This document shows, piece by piece, positions 41,624-51,312 of a stretch of DNA of 64,000 bases. The position numbers were made by a program, and so were the translations under genes. This stretch comes from JAGPCK01 sp041675505 (GTDB taxonomy: Bacteria; Bacteroidota; Bacteroidia; UKL13-3), in the NCBI GenBank assembly GCA_041675505.1, contig JBAYTR010000010.1, positions 62,001 to 126,000 of the forward strand. Direction: 5' to 3'. How positions within the stretch are numbered: the stretch's first letter is position 1; the number at the start of each line of letters is the position of its first letter. The notes under the pieces are model-generated. The model saw only the letters and a program-made list of their open reading frames with translations, ran no database searches and was not told the origin of the DNA.

Positions 41624-43789
41624 TCAGCGAATAATTTTCAACTCGTTGATGAGGTTGTTGGCGTTGCCGTATTTCTCCATCACAAAAAGCACGTAGCGAA
41701 TGTCTACGTTAATGGTACGTTTGTAGTTAGGGTCGAAAGCAATGTCACCGCTCATGGCTTCCCAGTTGCCGTCAAAAGCCAACCCAATCAGGTGGCCTTC
41801 TCCATTGATTACCGGGCTGCCGGAGTTACCACCGGTAATATCATTGGTGGTAATAAAGGCTACGGGAACATCTCCGTTTTCAGCATAGCTGCCAAAGTCT
41901 TTTTTCTCATACAACTCTTTCAGTTTAGCGGGCACGGCAAACTCATGGCTGTTGGGATTTTCTTTCTCCATAATGCCGCTGAGGTGCGTAGAGATATCAA
42001 ACTGCACTGCGTCTTTTGATTTATAACTTTTAACATTACCATAAGTTAAACGCAGGGTTGAGTTAGCATCTGGGTACATGGTTTTGCCTGCATTTTTTTC
42101 ACGCAAGGCCTTCATGTAAGTTTTACCTTCAGCAGCAATTACGGTGTTGTATTCTTTAGCATATTTTGCGTAGTTGGTGTTGTAGTTGTCGATGAAAGCC
42201 TTTATGTAAATATACGCAGGGTCTTTCTGCAGTTTTTTCAAATCAGGTTTTTTCAACCAGGCTTTCACCTTATTGCTATCAGCAAACATGGACTTGGCAA
42301 AAATCATTTTAGCATAATCTTTCGCCTGCTCTTTGCCTTTATCCTTGTCGTCACTCTTTATAATTTTAGCCAACAAAGCCGGGTGTTGGTTTTTAGGAAT
42401 GTCTTTGTAAAAATACCAAAGCATGGCAGCAAGTATTTTGCGGTCTGAAACATGATTGAGTGTTTTGTATTGTGCATCAAAACCTTTGGCAATCATCTCC
42501 AGATTTTTGCGCGCTGTGCTGGTATCGGTACCCAAACGTTTCATGGCGGTATCGGTTAAGGCGTTTTCATATCCGCTGAACATGGAAGCAATGTTGAGCA
42601 GTGTTGAACCCATAATGCCTTCACGCAGGTATACCCCGTGTTTGTTGTAGGGTTGGTAAGCATCTGTAGCGGTTTTCATTTTATTCAGTACGCTGTTGTA
42701 TTCTGCCTTGTTGGAGGCCCATTTCAGGTACTCTGTCTCTTCGGCTTGTTTTTGTTCGTACACTTTCAGGCGCTTCAACTGTTCGGTTTGGCCAATGAAG
42801 TATTTCCAGTAGTTAGCAATTTGTGCATAGCGTGAAGCCAATTGAATACGTACAGCCACATCTTTGTCCATTTCTTCTTTCATCAACTCCAAACGTTTGT
42901 CGCGAAGTTTAACAATAGACGGGTTGGTTTCATCAATAGCCAATTTAACTCCGAAAGAAGTTTCATAGCGGTTGGTACGACCGGGGAAACCGTATACCAT
43001 AGCAAAGTCACCGTCTTTAATGCCTTTGATGTTTACAGGCAAGTAGTGCTTGGGTTTGTAAGGAACGTTCTCCGGTGAGTAGCCCGCAGGCTTGTTATCT
43101 TTATTGGCATAAATGCGGAAGATGGAGAAGTCACCCGTGTGGCGGGGCCACATCCAGTTGTCGGTATCACCACCAAATTTACCAATCGCTTCAGGCGGTG
43201 TGGCTACCAAACGAATATCGGTGAACTTTTCAAACACATACAGGTAGTATTCGTTTCCGCGAAACATATCACGAACAAAAGCTTCGTAGTGTGTTCCTTC
43301 AGTGGCTTTTTTGCTCAATGCTTTGGTTACCTCAGCAACTTTAGCTGCTTGTTTATCGGCAGGAACACCGGCAATGGCCGCGTTAACCTGATCGGTAACG
43401 TCTTCCATGCGCACCAGAATGGAAACCCACATACCGGGGTTAGCCAGTTCTTCTTTGTTGTTTTTGGCCCAAAAGCCATCCTTCAAAATGTTGTTGGATG
43501 TGCTGCTGTGTGAGGCAATGGCACCGTATCCGCAATGGTGATTGGTAAGTAACAAACCCTGTTCAGAGATAATCTCTGAAGTGCAACCGCCATTGAACCA
43601 GGCTATGGCATCTTTGAGGCTGGAGTTGTTTACATCATACAATTGCTCGGGGGTAAGTTTAAGCCCCTTGGCTTTCATTTCTTCATAGTTGTACTTCTTT
43701 AACAGAAGCGGGAGCCACATGCCCTCATCAGCTCTTAATGAACTGATAAATACGAGGCAAATAGCAAAAGAGAGTAATATTCTTTTCAT
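41624..43789 (-). CDS. S46 family dipeptidyl-peptidase (DPP7/DPP11-like)
   Basis: The protein has 721 residues from the ATG at 43789, which opens a signal peptide (MKRILLSFAICLVF...SLRADEG). S46 peptidases remove dipeptides in the periplasm of peptide-using Bacteroidota. The catalytic His is in LLTNHHCGYGAI (residues 84-85), the Asp in DTDNWMWPRHTGDFS (about 205) and the nucleophile Ser in TGGNSGSPVINGEG (about 640). The helical domain unique to the family fills the middle. The NWEAMSGDI motif near the end, with a glycine at the specificity position, is more like DPP7 than DPP11, but I would not rely on this. Confidence 0.93.
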   Translation of the reverse strand: MKRILLSFAICLVFISSLRADEGMWLPLLLKKYNYEEMKAKGLKLTPEQLYDVNNSSLKDAIAWFNGGCTSEIISEQGLLLTNHHCGYGAIASHSSTSNNILKDGFWAKNNKEELANPGMWVSILVRMEDVTDQVNAAIAGVPADKQAAKVAEVTKALSKKATEGTHYEAFVRDMFRGNEYYLYVFEKFTDIRLVATPPEAIGKFGGDTDNWMWPRHTGDFSIFRIYANKDNKPAGYSPENVPYKPKHYLPVNIKGIKDGDFAMVYGFPGRTNRYETSFGVKLAIDETNPSIVKLRDKRLELMKEEMDKDVAVRIQLASRYAQIANYWKYFIGQTEQLKRLKVYEQKQAEETEYLKWASNKAEYNSVLNKMKTATDAYQPYNKHGVYLREGIMGSTLLNIASMFSGYENALTDTAMKRLGTDTSTARKNLEMIAKGFDAQYKTLNHVSDRKILAAMLWYFYKDIPKNQHPALLAKIIKSDDKDKGKEQAKDYAKMIFAKSMFADSNKVKAWLKKPDLKKLQKDPAYIYIKAFIDNYNTNYAKYAKEYNTVIAAEGKTYMKALREKNAGKTMYPDANSTLRLTYGNVKSYKSKDAVQFDISTHLSGIMEKENPNSHEFAVPAKLKELYEKKDFGSYAENGDVPVAFITTNDITGGNSGSPVINGEGHLIGLAFDGNWEAMSGDIAFDPNYKRTINVDIRYVLFVMEKYGNANNLINELKIIR

Positions 43790-43933
43790 GGGCGATTTAA
43801 TTTTTTGCAGCGCAAGTTTACGCCTTTTTAGAGAATGGAAGTGAGACGAAAGAGTCCTTTGAGGAAAAAATCGATTAAAGTATTGTTTTTCTGTTTGAAA
43901 CACATAATTTCACGTATCAAAAAACAACACTAA

Positions 43934-44083
43934 ATGAAACCAAAACGCCTGACTTTCTATGTTTTTACAGGCAATTGTCGCATAAGTATAAATATGGCCA
44001 CCTGCTCACCCGGCCTGTACCTGGTACAACTAGTAAATAACGGCAGTATTTTAAAAACACAAAAACTACTAAAACAACGCTGA
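43934..44083 (+). pseudogene. Relic of a T9SS C-terminal sorting domain
   Basis: This frame of 49 codons ends in a sequence that is clearly a type A T9SS signal: INMATCSPGLYLVQL, then VNNGSILKTQKLLKQ and stop. Nothing before it encodes the cargo protein it should belong to, and a stop lies just upstream of its ATG. Its stop overlaps the ATG of the next T9SS gene (TGATG). It is therefore probably the decayed 3' end of a former secreted-protein gene, possibly a paralogue of the one at 44083. Confidence 0.7.
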
Positions 44084-45603
44084 TGAGCACACACAGCTAT
44101 AAAAAGTTGGTTGCGGTAGTATCGTTGCTTACCTCGCTTACCACACAGGCGCAGTTTAGGCACTTTAACAAAATGTACAACCACAAGGGTTGGTGGGACA
44201 ATGCAGTGGGTGTAGTTGATTTAGGCAACCACTACCTTGTTGCAGGCACCACTGCCGATTTGCTTTCTCCTGATTCCAGCTACTACCGTTCGCTTTGGCT
44301 TTATTATCTTGATAGCGCGGGTAACAAAGGTAATGAGCGACTAATACATTTCCCTTACCAGTTTGCAGGTGTAGGGCCTGTTGGTTCTGGACGGAATTTC
44401 TTAACAAAAGCTTCTGAAGGAAAGTATCTATTTACCGGTACGCTTTCAGATACAAATCAAAATGCGCGAATATTGTTGATGGAACTTGACTCATCTTTGC
44501 AGCCGTTATGGATAACAATAGATAGCACAAAAGGCTATATGCTTCCCTACGATGCTACTAAACTTTTGGATGGAGGCTATATGGTTTGCGGCTATTCCGG
44601 TGAAAACTATGCAAGTAAATTGGAGGGCTTTTTAGCTCGATATGATCAGTGGGGGAATCGTATATGGGTTAAGCAATACTCTGGCATTGGAAACACAGGT
44701 TTTAGTAGCATTATTCTATTTGATTCATCTTCACTATTAACCACCAGAACGTATTCTCAATCGGGAAGTAAGACCTCCATTTTAAAGATTGACACCTCAG
44801 GTGTTATGATATGGAGTAAAGAGACTAGCCTTAGTAGCGTTTCTTTTAATATTAAGAAAAGTACTGATAGCACTTATATTATTTATGGAGTAGCAGGAAA
44901 GACGAATAATATTTATGGGTTAGTTGGCAAGTTTAAACTTAATAATGAAGTAAGTCTAATGTGGGCAGACTCCTTTCGCTTAGCACGCTTTAGTCATTTT
45001 ATTGATGTTTTTGAATTACCCGGTGGCAATATTATAGCTGTGGGTGAAACTGACAATGTCAACGCGTTTAATGGTACCACCATTGCTTGGTGTGTTAAGG
45101 TTTCTTCAAACGGCCAATATTTGAGAGAAAAGTTATACTTTTATGAAGACGGTCGCCCCAGCCACATGTGGGGCGCATCTTCTACCAGCGATGGGGGTAT
45201 TATATGCGTAGGAACCGCACAAAACGATTATGAGCCTTCACCTTATGGGCAAGATGCCTGGGTTATGAAAATTGACACCAACCTGTGTGATACCCCTGGT
45301 TGTTCAGGAGTTATTATTGGTACTACAGCAGATGAAGAATTTAAAACAAATGATGTTAAGGTTTATCCCAATCCATTCAACAATGATGTAAATCTTATTT
45401 ATTCTTTAAGACAGGGCGCATCAGAAATGTGTGTAAAGGTATACAACATGATGGGAACAGAGATTTATAGGCAGGAAAATTTACCCAATAGCTGGATTAA
45501 TAGCATAGCCTTAAATTTAAGCCAACACCAAACAGGTATTTACCTGATAAAACTGTTTTGTAACGGCACACAAATAGCAACAAAAAAGGTGATTAAAAAT
45601 TAA
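44083..45603 (+). CDS. Secreted protein with T9SS C-terminal sorting domain
   Basis: The 506-residue protein has a signal peptide (KLVAVVSLLTSLTTQAQ). It has a beta-propeller-like body with recurring DGGYMVCGYSG and DGGIICVGTAQN style blades (about residues 30-400), and a C-terminal type A sorting domain (VKVYPNPFNNDVNLIYSL ... HQTGIYLIKLFCNG ... KKVIKN). It is therefore exported by the type IX system. No catalytic motif is visible. Its start overlaps the stop of a T9SS relic, and its end is only seven bases from the convergent PLP-enzyme gene with no terminator between. Confidence 0.88.
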   Translation: MSTHSYKKLVAVVSLLTSLTTQAQFRHFNKMYNHKGWWDNAVGVVDLGNHYLVAGTTADLLSPDSSYYRSLWLYYLDSAGNKGNERLIHFPYQFAGVGPVGSGRNFLTKASEGKYLFTGTLSDTNQNARILLMELDSSLQPLWITIDSTKGYMLPYDATKLLDGGYMVCGYSGENYASKLEGFLARYDQWGNRIWVKQYSGIGNTGFSSIILFDSSSLLTTRTYSQSGSKTSILKIDTSGVMIWSKETSLSSVSFNIKKSTDSTYIIYGVAGKTNNIYGLVGKFKLNNEVSLMWADSFRLARFSHFIDVFELPGGNIIAVGETDNVNAFNGTTIAWCVKVSSNGQYLREKLYFYEDGRPSHMWGASSTSDGGIICVGTAQNDYEPSPYGQDAWVMKIDTNLCDTPGCSGVIIGTTADEEFKTNDVKVYPNPFNNDVNLIYSLRQGASEMCVKVYNMMGTEIYRQENLPNSWINSIALNLSQHQTGIYLIKLFCNGTQIATKKVIKN

Positions 45604-45610
45604 AACTACG

Positions 45611-46501
45611 CTACTCCTGCGATAGCCAACCCAGCGTACCTCCGGTATGTAACAACAGCAGCTTTTCTCCGGTTTTTATGTCTCCGCGTTCTACCAGTTG
45701 ATGGGCGGCCAGCAACATTTTTCCCGTGTATACCTGATCAAACAAAATACCCGTTTGAGCAGCGGTGTTTTTAATGAGGGTGATTAATCGGTCGGTAGTT
45801 TTAGCATATCCTCCTTCATGAAACTCCGTATGCAGGGTAAGGTTGTTGAGCGCGGGAGCAAGAGTATGAATGTCCTTGCGTAAAAAATCAGCACCTTTTA
45901 AAACAGCTATGCTGTGCACGTGTGCGTTCGGTTGGTGGCGGGCAAACCCTTTGGCTACACCGGCTGTAGTGCCTCCGGTACCGGAAGCCAGCAACACGTG
46001 GTTGAACGACTGATTTACTTCTGCGGCTATTTCTTCACAGCCTTTTACTGCCAGCAGGTTGGTACCTCCTTCAGGCAATACGTACGACTGTGCTTGTGCA
46101 TATTGTTGTGCCAATACTTCTTTGTCGCGGTATGCCTCGCGCGACACAAAAATGATTTCCATACCAAACGTTTGGCAAATGTGCAGCATGTAATTGTGTG
46201 TACCCGCATCGCCCCGCACCAAACCCGTTGATTGGAATCCGCACAAAGCCCCTGCGCAGGCTACCGCCACTAAATGGTTGCTGTAAGCGCCACCAAAGGT
46301 AAGCAGGTGTGATTTGCCTTGTTGTTCAGCCTCCATTAAGTTGTATTTGAGTTTGCGCCACTTGTTGCCGCTTACAAACGGATGAATTAAATCATCGCGC
46401 TTTAGCCACACCTCAACACCGGCCTTTTCAAAAGCAGGCAGCACAAAACGTTGCAAAGGAGCATGAACGGGAGCACTGAAAATAGCTGTAGCACGAAGCA
46501 T
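45611..46501 (-). CDS. PLP-dependent D-cysteine desulfhydrase / ACC deaminase family protein
   Basis: The 296-residue protein belongs to the fold-type II PLP enzymes. It has WLKRDDLIHPFVSGNKWRKL, where Lys47 in SGNK should hold the cofactor, AYSNHLVAVACAGALCG (carboxylate binding) and SGTGGTTAGVAKG (phosphate loop). Family members break D-cysteine to pyruvate, sulfide and ammonia, or open the ring of 1-aminocyclopropane-carboxylate. Residues that separate these activities were not resolved. The gene is divergent from the membrane protein at 46542. Confidence 0.88.
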   Translation of the reverse strand: MLRATAIFSAPVHAPLQRFVLPAFEKAGVEVWLKRDDLIHPFVSGNKWRKLKYNLMEAEQQGKSHLLTFGGAYSNHLVAVACAGALCGFQSTGLVRGDAGTHNYMLHICQTFGMEIIFVSREAYRDKEVLAQQYAQAQSYVLPEGGTNLLAVKGCEEIAAEVNQSFNHVLLASGTGGTTAGVAKGFARHQPNAHVHSIAVLKGADFLRKDIHTLAPALNNLTLHTEFHEGGYAKTTDRLITLIKNTAAQTGILFDQVYTGKMLLAAHQLVERGDIKTGEKLLLLHTGGTLGWLSQE

Positions 46502-46526
46502 GGCACGAAAGTAATATCAAATTCTG

Positions 46527-46534
46527 TATCTTTG
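46527..46534 (+). promoter_or_regulatory. Putative -7 box (TATCTTTG) seven bases before the start codon
   Basis: A full match to TAnnTTTG with only seven bases to the ATG at 46542. This predicts a very short or absent leader. Confidence 0.5.
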
Positions 46535-46541
46535 ATTTACG

Positions 46542-48038
46542 ATGAGTGACAGTAAGCAGAAACCTCTGCATTTGTTTACCGTGTTTATATTGGCACAGGC
46601 GGTGTTGTTTTGGATAACTCGGCACGACCCGTTTTTTGGAGATGCTGTTTCAGGCGTATCGCGCGCAGCGGTACACATTTTTGAGCAACAACTAAGCACT
46701 GTTTTTTTTCTTCCGCAACATGACCCCGGTCATCCTACCTTGTTCCCGGTATTGATATCGGCCAGCTGGATGGTGCTGGGTAAAAAACTGTGGGTGGCAC
46801 ATTTGCTCGTTAACCTTTTTGCAACAGGCACACTTTACCTCACGTGGCGATTGGCCAATAAGTGTTTAACCGGTTGGTGGCCCTATTTGCCTGTATTGTT
46901 TTTAACGCTTTCAGCTACGTACCTCGCGCAAAGTGCGATGCTCACCAACCACATGCCGCTTACGTTTTTTTACCTGCTCGCCTTTACTGCACTGTTGGAG
47001 AAACGTTCCTTTATTTTTATAATCGCTTCTTGTGCTATGGTGCTCTTGCATTTGCAAGCTGTTTTTATGTTGGCAGCTATGGCTCTGGCGGAGATGTATA
47101 TTCACACCGGTGTAAATCGGCAAAGTGTAGTTCAGTTTTTTAAACAAAAACTCTGGTGGTTTATTCCTTCGGCTGCAGTGTTTTTTTGTTGGGGTTATTT
47201 GCATGCGCAACAAACGGGCTGGGCTTTCAGTTCTCCTGTTTTTGCGGAACACCGGCAAGCAGTTGGCTTTGCAGGATTTATAAAACACGTACTCATTTCC
47301 TTTTGGCGATTGGCCGATTATGGATACTTTATTTTTTATGTGCCGTTGCTGATACTTTTTTTTCGTGAGCGGAAAAAACTTGCTCAACTTTTAACGCAGC
47401 ATACACTAACCGTTTCGTGGATAATTCATTTAAGTGTTACAGCCCTGCTTATTTGCGCTACGTTAAACTATTCTCCAGGTCACCGGTACTTTTTTCCGTT
47501 CAGTGCCTTGTTGAGCATAGTGGCTGTGGTGGCGTTGAAAGAAGCATTTCGGCAAAAACCTGCGCGGTGGATGTTGGGCGTTTCTATAGCCGTGGTATTG
47601 GTGTTGGGCAACTACTGGTATTATCCGGGTAAATGTTTGGGTGACGCCACGCTGGCCTACAGAAATTATTTCGCTTTGGAAAAACAGATTCAGCAGGAGC
47701 TGCCCGATAGTGTAATAATCTATACTTATGCACCACTGGCGTCTGAGACGAAGTACACCACACTTAAAGAAACAGGTAATCTTCAGGTAAAAGAACTGTA
47801 CGGTAAAAATATTCAAGAAACACCTGTGGTGTTGCAAAGCAACTGCAACTGTGAATTTTCTACGGAAGAGTTAAATGCATTGCAACAGTGGAAAGGTAAA
47901 AGCTATGAGCAACATGCCGTGTATGTGAATGTATTGTTTAATCCGCAGTATTTTCAGACACCGCCACTGAATGAAACTTTGCGCGAAAAAAGTGCTGTGG
48001 AGTTGTGGATGGAGAAGAGCAAACAAGCGGCTCAATAA
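46542..48038 (+). CDS. Polytopic membrane protein, GT-C glycosyltransferase-like
   Basis: The 498-residue protein has about ten hydrophobic segments. The first periplasmic loop holds FFGDAVSGV and, later, QHDPGHPTLFPVL. Paired acidic residues after the first helix and a helix-rich body are typical of ArnT/PMT-type (GT-C) glycosyltransferases that use lipid-linked sugars. The resemblance is in layout only, and no specific family is recognised. A soluble C-terminal tail of about 110 residues follows. The gene has its own -7 box. Confidence 0.6.
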   Translation: MSDSKQKPLHLFTVFILAQAVLFWITRHDPFFGDAVSGVSRAAVHIFEQQLSTVFFLPQHDPGHPTLFPVLISASWMVLGKKLWVAHLLVNLFATGTLYLTWRLANKCLTGWWPYLPVLFLTLSATYLAQSAMLTNHMPLTFFYLLAFTALLEKRSFIFIIASCAMVLLHLQAVFMLAAMALAEMYIHTGVNRQSVVQFFKQKLWWFIPSAAVFFCWGYLHAQQTGWAFSSPVFAEHRQAVGFAGFIKHVLISFWRLADYGYFIFYVPLLILFFRERKKLAQLLTQHTLTVSWIIHLSVTALLICATLNYSPGHRYFFPFSALLSIVAVVALKEAFRQKPARWMLGVSIAVVLVLGNYWYYPGKCLGDATLAYRNYFALEKQIQQELPDSVIIYTYAPLASETKYTTLKETGNLQVKELYGKNIQETPVVLQSNCNCEFSTEELNALQQWKGKSYEQHAVYVNVLFNPQYFQTPPLNETLREKSAVELWMEKSKQAAQ

Positions 48039-48134
48039 AAAAAGACTCTCACAACCAGTTGGCTGAAGAGAGATTTATTTCTTGATACAACGCCTGCTTG
48101 CCCGCTGTTGTCTTGTTGGCACAAAACCGTTTTT

Positions 48135-48698
48135 ATGAGAAAAGTAAAACTCTTTATTGCGTGCAGTGCTGATGGCTACATTGCCACACCGGATGGGGGC
48201 CTTGATTTTTTGTCAACCGTAGAACAGCCGGGTGAAGATTATGGCTACGCAACTCATTATGCCACCATTGATACCGTAGTGTTGGGTCGGAAAACCTACG
48301 AGAAGGTACTTTCTTTCGGTATGCCGTTTCCGCACAGTTGCACCACCTACATTATTACATCTAAACCTCAACCCCCGCAAGGCAATATTCATTTTTATCA
48401 TCAAGGTCCGGTCGCGCTTATTCGCGAGTTACTGCAGCAACCCGGTAAGGATATTTTTGTAGACGGTGGTGCAGAGGTTATTCATGCGTTGATGCAGGAA
48501 CAGTTGATTCATGAAATGACCATCTCGGTTATTCCCGTTTTGTTGGGTAGCGGTATTCGACTATTTAAAGAAGGGTTTAGTCAACAGGTGCTTACACTTA
48601 TGGAGAGCAAATCGTTCCCCAGCGGATTGGTACAGATGACATATTCCGTTAACTCACCCAAAGCAGCAGTTCACACGCCCAAACAGCCGGTTCAGTAA
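48135..48698 (+). CDS. Dihydrofolate reductase family protein (RibD C-terminal-like)
   Basis: The 187-residue protein (ATG at 48135 fits the family start; an ATG 27 bases upstream adds an odd tail) has KLFIACSADGYIATPDGGLDF, VVLGRKTYEKVL, YIITSKP and DIFVDGGAEVIHALM. It ends with TISVIPVLLGSGIRLF. This is the DHFR/RibD-C fold that binds NADPH. Members are usually uncharacterised reductases rather than true DHFR; the substrate is unknown. The C-terminal SPKAAVHTPKQ tail is extra. Confidence 0.88.
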   Translation: MRKVKLFIACSADGYIATPDGGLDFLSTVEQPGEDYGYATHYATIDTVVLGRKTYEKVLSFGMPFPHSCTTYIITSKPQPPQGNIHFYHQGPVALIRELLQQPGKDIFVDGGAEVIHALMQEQLIHEMTISVIPVLLGSGIRLFKEGFSQQVLTLMESKSFPSGLVQMTYSVNSPKAAVHTPKQPVQ

Positions 48699-48728
48699 AA
48701 GGCATCAAATTGTTTTTTACCACCCCTC

Positions 48729-48736
48729 TACTTTTG
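48729..48736 (+). promoter_or_regulatory. Putative -7 box (TACTTTTG)
   Basis: A full match to TAnnTTTG, 13 bases before the ATG at 48750 and 19 before the ATG at 48756. Confidence 0.45.
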
Positions 48737-48755
48737 TTCCGTCAATCAGATGTAT

Positions 48756-49511
48756 ATGAAACACGCAGTTGCAGCCGCATTTTTATTTCTCACTATTCCG
48801 GTATTTGCTCAGGATTATTGGGCCAAGGTGCCGGCTTTCAGTAACCAATGTTACAGCCTAAACGATAAGCTGACGGAACAGGTTCAGGTTTACCACGATG
48901 AGGTAAGCGGACGTATAGCTCAGCTGCAGGAAAAGCAGGAGAAAAAAATTCAAAACATGACGGAGGCTGAGCGCACACAAATGGCCATGAAAGCATCTAC
49001 CCAATACCAGAACATGACGCCCGATGCCATTCGTAAAATGCAGGAAGAGCAGCTATTGCAAATGACACTGATGCAGGAAACCGAAGCAAAACATACAGCC
49101 ATTATTGATAAGATAACAGCGGCACAAAGTGCTTACAGGGCTGAGTGTGTTACTCAACTGGAACCCATTATGGCAGAGTACCGCAAATTGCCTGATGGCG
49201 AAGGAACACCCGATTGGGCCATAACCAAAGGAAGGGCACTTATGCAACAATACAACAAAGCCTACGAGACCATCTGTTCTAAATACATTACCGGTGCAAA
49301 TGCGGTATTTAAACCATTGCTGGAAGAGTACAGGTTGTTTCAAATCAATACCGCCATTCCCAACGGGAAAAAGAGGATGGAATTTCAAATGAAACAATTC
49401 GGCTTAACCCCGGAAAATTATGATGGTATTGTGCTGGAAGGCGTTAAGGCTTACCTCGAAAAAATGAAAGAGGTGTATGACCTGCGTCAACTGCAAAAAC
49501 AGGGAGAATAA
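48756..49511 (+). CDS. Secreted helical protein of unknown function
   Basis: The 251-residue protein has a signal peptide (MKHAVAAAFLFLTIPVFAQ). The ATG at 48750, two codons earlier, is an alternative. The mature protein is rich in long charged helices (ISGRIAQLQEKQEKKIQNM-like coiled coil at about 45-70, then MTEAERTQMAMK). Two cysteines near residues 33 and 135 may pair. The overall look is of a periplasmic coiled-coil protein such as a Skp/OmpH-like chaperone, but the similarity is general and not specific. A terminator follows at 49564. Confidence 0.65.
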   Translation: MKHAVAAAFLFLTIPVFAQDYWAKVPAFSNQCYSLNDKLTEQVQVYHDEVSGRIAQLQEKQEKKIQNMTEAERTQMAMKASTQYQNMTPDAIRKMQEEQLLQMTLMQETEAKHTAIIDKITAAQSAYRAECVTQLEPIMAEYRKLPDGEGTPDWAITKGRALMQQYNKAYETICSKYITGANAVFKPLLEEYRLFQINTAIPNGKKRMEFQMKQFGLTPENYDGIVLEGVKAYLEKMKEVYDLRQLQKQGE

Positions 49512-49563
49512 ACTCCTTACTGAAAGAGACTAGCTTTTTTATTAAGAAAGCCTGTACTGCCTG

Positions 49564-49597
49564 AAGCTTGTCGGTAAACGACAAGCTTTTTTGTTTT
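49564..49597 (+). terminator. Rho-independent terminator after the secreted helical protein gene
   Basis: A perfect 10-bp stem (49564-49573 with 49579-49588), a 5-base loop, then a T-rich tail on the plus strand. It lies just before the 3' end of menD, which is transcribed from the other side. Confidence 0.85.
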
Positions 49598-51251
49598 AAA
49601 GAATGCTTAAGTTTTTAAATGAAGTGAAAACGTCAACATCAGTATCTGGATTGGTTTTTACTTCGATGATGCGGGCGCGTGAAGGTGTAGTGTTTTGTAG
49701 TGCCTTCGTAAGTTCAGATTCATTGGCTGCTGAAGTGTAACTCAGCGTATACTGCTCAGCTACTTCTTTAACGCTTCTGTTAACAGGCGTGGCAAAAAGC
49801 AATTCGCGTTCCGGCTGTTGGCGAGGTCCGTCAATCAAGCGGAATATACCACCACCGTTGTTGTTGATGACCACCACCGTGAGGTTGGCAGGAACAAAAT
49901 CATTCCAGAAAGCATGTTCATCATAAAAGAAAGAAAGGTCTCCGGTGAGCAAAACTACCGGAGCATCAGTAGCCAGTGCAGCACCCACAGCCGTGGAGGT
50001 AGAGCCGTCAATACCACTGGTGCCGCGGTTGCTGTAGAAAGTATAATCTGGAGAATGGCTGAGGTAATTCATGTAACGAACGCTCATGCTGTTGGCCAAC
50101 TGTAGCTGCGTATTTTTCGCCAGATTTTTCAGGAGTATAGCTACGGCCTTTAACTCACCAAAATCAACTGATTCCGTAAATTGTTCAAGTGCTTTTGCAG
50201 CGCGTTGATTGTGTTGTTCCCATAACGTGTGGTAATTGGAGTTGTTGAACTCCACGTTTTGCAAAAGAGCAACTAATCCGTGAATGTCTGTTCTTAAATG
50301 TTTGGGTTGTGTGGCAAAGGTATCGGGTGCCTTTTCCGACACGGTAAAATGAAAATGCTTTTTAGGGGAATATTTCTTTAAAAATAATTTGAGGTTTTTC
50401 GATACGTGATTATCGCCCACAGTAATCAAAACATCGGGTGCAAGTTGTTGACGAATGACATCATCAGCAGTACCCAATAACACATCATAATAACTCATGT
50501 CACCCATTCCCCGCAGGTTAGCACACACATCATTGAGCCATACTATTTTTTTATTCTGCACTAAGGACTTCACTTTTTTACGCAGCTTTTCTTCAGCAGG
50601 TAAGGAGGCACAGGCTACAAGCACTGAATTGGCAAAGTTTAACGCCTCGAGCAGCTCTGTTGTGTCGGGTGCCGATAAAGAAAAGGTTACCTGCGATTGT
50701 TTGGTGCCGGGAAAAACAAACGCATCAGAAGTGTACAACGGTTCACGTAAAGGCACGTTCACATGCACCGGACCAGCATCAGGGAATACAGCATTGAGCA
50801 AAGCCGCTTTTAGTGCGTGGATGTGGTCTTTTGTTTGGGCCGTATAGGTGTCAGGTAATTGATAGCTTGCCTTTACATGGCGGCCATAAATTTCCTGTTG
50901 GAAAATAGTTTGTCCGTCCTGGTTACCTACCAGTTCAGGGGGGCGGTCGGCTGTTAAAACGAGTAAGGGTATTTTTTGAAAATACGCTTCAGCAATGGCA
51001 GGAGCATAGTTGAGCGAAGCAGTACCTGAGGTGCAGATGAGTACTACCGGTTTTCTTTTTTGCTGTGCTATACCCAAAGCTATAAATGCGGCACTGCGTT
51101 CATCCACCACCACCCGCAGGTTAAATTTGTTGTATCGGTAAAAGGCCAATGTAAGCGGTGCTGAACGGGAGCCGGGAGAAACAATCACATCCTCTACTCC
51201 GTATTGTGCACAGATAACAGGAAGGTGGTTGATTTGCTGCTGTTGGTACAT
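49596..51251 (-). CDS. menD: 2-succinyl-5-enolpyruvyl-6-hydroxy-3-cyclohexene-1-carboxylate synthase
   Basis: MenD joins isochorismate and 2-oxoglutarate in menaquinone synthesis, using thiamine diphosphate. The 551-residue protein has the family landmarks: DVIVSPGSRSAPLTLAFYRY at the start, CTSGTASLNYAPAIAEA (about 72-88), LTADRPPELVGNQDGQTIFQ and SNRGTSGIDGSTSTAVGAAL. The diphosphate-binding segment is GDLSFFYDEHAFWND followed by INNNGGGIF. Length normal. No other men gene lies in the window. It reads alone on the minus strand. Confidence 0.95.
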   Translation of the reverse strand: MYQQQQINHLPVICAQYGVEDVIVSPGSRSAPLTLAFYRYNKFNLRVVVDERSAAFIALGIAQQKRKPVVLICTSGTASLNYAPAIAEAYFQKIPLLVLTADRPPELVGNQDGQTIFQQEIYGRHVKASYQLPDTYTAQTKDHIHALKAALLNAVFPDAGPVHVNVPLREPLYTSDAFVFPGTKQSQVTFSLSAPDTTELLEALNFANSVLVACASLPAEEKLRKKVKSLVQNKKIVWLNDVCANLRGMGDMSYYDVLLGTADDVIRQQLAPDVLITVGDNHVSKNLKLFLKKYSPKKHFHFTVSEKAPDTFATQPKHLRTDIHGLVALLQNVEFNNSNYHTLWEQHNQRAAKALEQFTESVDFGELKAVAILLKNLAKNTQLQLANSMSVRYMNYLSHSPDYTFYSNRGTSGIDGSTSTAVGAALATDAPVVLLTGDLSFFYDEHAFWNDFVPANLTVVVINNNGGGIFRLIDGPRQQPERELLFATPVNRSVKEVAEQYTLSYTSAANESELTKALQNTTPSRARIIEVKTNPDTDVDVFTSFKNLSIL

Positions 51252-51312
51252 AATGGGAGTAACTAAAATACGTTTTTAAGGTTTTGAAAAATAATGAAAG
51301 ATTTACTGCGAC

